From contig JBFZAG010000018.1 in NCBI GenBank assembly GCA_041309145.1, positions 1 to 6,334 on the forward strand: 6,334 nucleotides of DNA, read 5' to 3'. The stretch comes from JAPLLS01 sp041309145 (GTDB lineage: Bacteria; Omnitrophota; Gorgyraeia; Gygaellales; Profunditerraquicolaceae). The notes under the pieces were generated by a model, which did not search any database, was not told the DNA's origin, and worked only from the letters and a program-made list of their open reading frames with translations. Within the stretch, counting starts at the first letter, position 1, and each line of letters opens with the position of its first letter. Below are positions 6,120-6,334 of this stretch, in pieces. The position numbers were made by a program, and so were the translations under genes.

Positions 6120-6334
6120 TCATCTGATCGTGCGCACCGGCCGGAAAGGGTACCGGCCTTCTTTTTTCCCGGCGTAGTATCCGTCGTAGCCGAACTGGAA
6201 ATTAACCCCCCAGCCGAAAGTGTCCCCGTAAGTGGTCGATGACCAGTAAAAGCCCAGGGGCGCGGTCTTGGTGCCGGGGAAAAATTGCTTGTGGAACCAG
6301 CAGCCGTCTTTAAAGGAAAGGTCGACTATCGAGC
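6120..6334 (-). CDS. DUF1566/Lcl_C-domain protein, C-terminal part only
   Basis: The window contains the last 70 residues of a protein whose start lies beyond the right edge. The visible part begins SIVDLSFKDGCWFHKQFFPG and goes on to GFYWSSTTY, GWGVNFQFGYDGYY and the ending YPFRPVRTIR. The SIVD opening, the YWSSTTY strand, the W-V-F strand and the terminal RPVR are hallmarks of the DUF1566 / Lcl C-terminal domain (PF07603). This domain adopts a C-type-lectin-like fold and often occurs in secreted or surface proteins, several of which bind polysaccharide. Whether a signal peptide exists cannot be seen. A 96-base gap with a palindrome separates it from the transporter, so cotranscription is possible but less certain than for the other genes. 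Confidence 0.85.
   Translation of the reverse strand, partial: SIVDLSFKDGCWFHKQFFPGTKTAPLGFYWSSTTYGDTFGWGVNFQFGYDGYYAGKKEGRYPFRPVRTIR

Noticed and set aside
5662..6123. Minus-strand frame running through the palindrome and into the transporter gene
   Set aside because: It overlaps the MFS gene in another frame and its translation has no membrane or domain pattern, so it is a shadow frame.

Overview
All coding sequence in this window lies on the minus strand, so transcription runs from the right edge to the left edge. The genes look like one compact operon-like run. The intact genes mostly follow each other with gaps of 12 to 14 bases and strong AGGAGG-type ribosome binding sites, and only two intergenic gaps are longer. 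The style suggests an environmental, probably uncultured, Gram-negative-type bacterium: moderate GC, signal peptides on small lectin-fold-type proteins, FGE-like and DUF1566-like paralogues, and a GxDGxWFTxDD repeat protein. A PVC-related or Omnitrophota-like lineage is a guess from protein style only. There is no rRNA or marker gene here to confirm it.

In transcription order (right to left): (1) the C-terminal end of a DUF1566/Lcl_C-domain protein enters from the right edge; (2) a 96-base gap holds a perfect 9+1+9 GC palindrome five bases after that stop codon; (3) a DHA1-like major facilitator superfamily (MFS) transporter follows, with an unusual insertion of about 80 residues in an otherwise standard 12-helix frame; (4) a 540-residue exported protein has an N-terminal beta-rich domain and a C-terminal FGE-sulfatase/SUMF1-type domain; (5) a 232-base intergenic region carries a long imperfect inverted repeat (18-base arms) enclosing tandem 42-base units, each with its own hairpin; (6) a second exported FGE-like protein of 378 residues; (7) an exported 278-residue protein built of YD-like repeats interrupted by GxDGxWFTxDD cassettes; (8) a potassium-channel-like membrane protein with a TVGFGD filter; (9) an AT-rich left edge with a promoter-like TTGACA-N17-TAACAT for a gene beyond the window.

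How the genes work together is not known. Three products (the DUF1566 protein and the two FGE-like proteins) belong to families with C-type-lectin-like folds. The two FGE-like proteins lack the paired C-terminal cysteines expected of a true formylglycine-generating enzyme, so binding or structural roles in the envelope are more likely than sulfatase activation. With the transporter and the ion channel, the cluster reads as a cell-envelope module.

The most unusual feature is the structured intergenic element. Both lectin-fold-type genes whose stop codon precedes a long gap have an inverted repeat starting exactly five bases after the stop. This recalls the hairpins found downstream of variable regions in diversity-generating retroelements. 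However, no reverse transcriptase, accessory gene or template repeat is visible here, and the codons at the end of the FGE gene do not look mutagenised.
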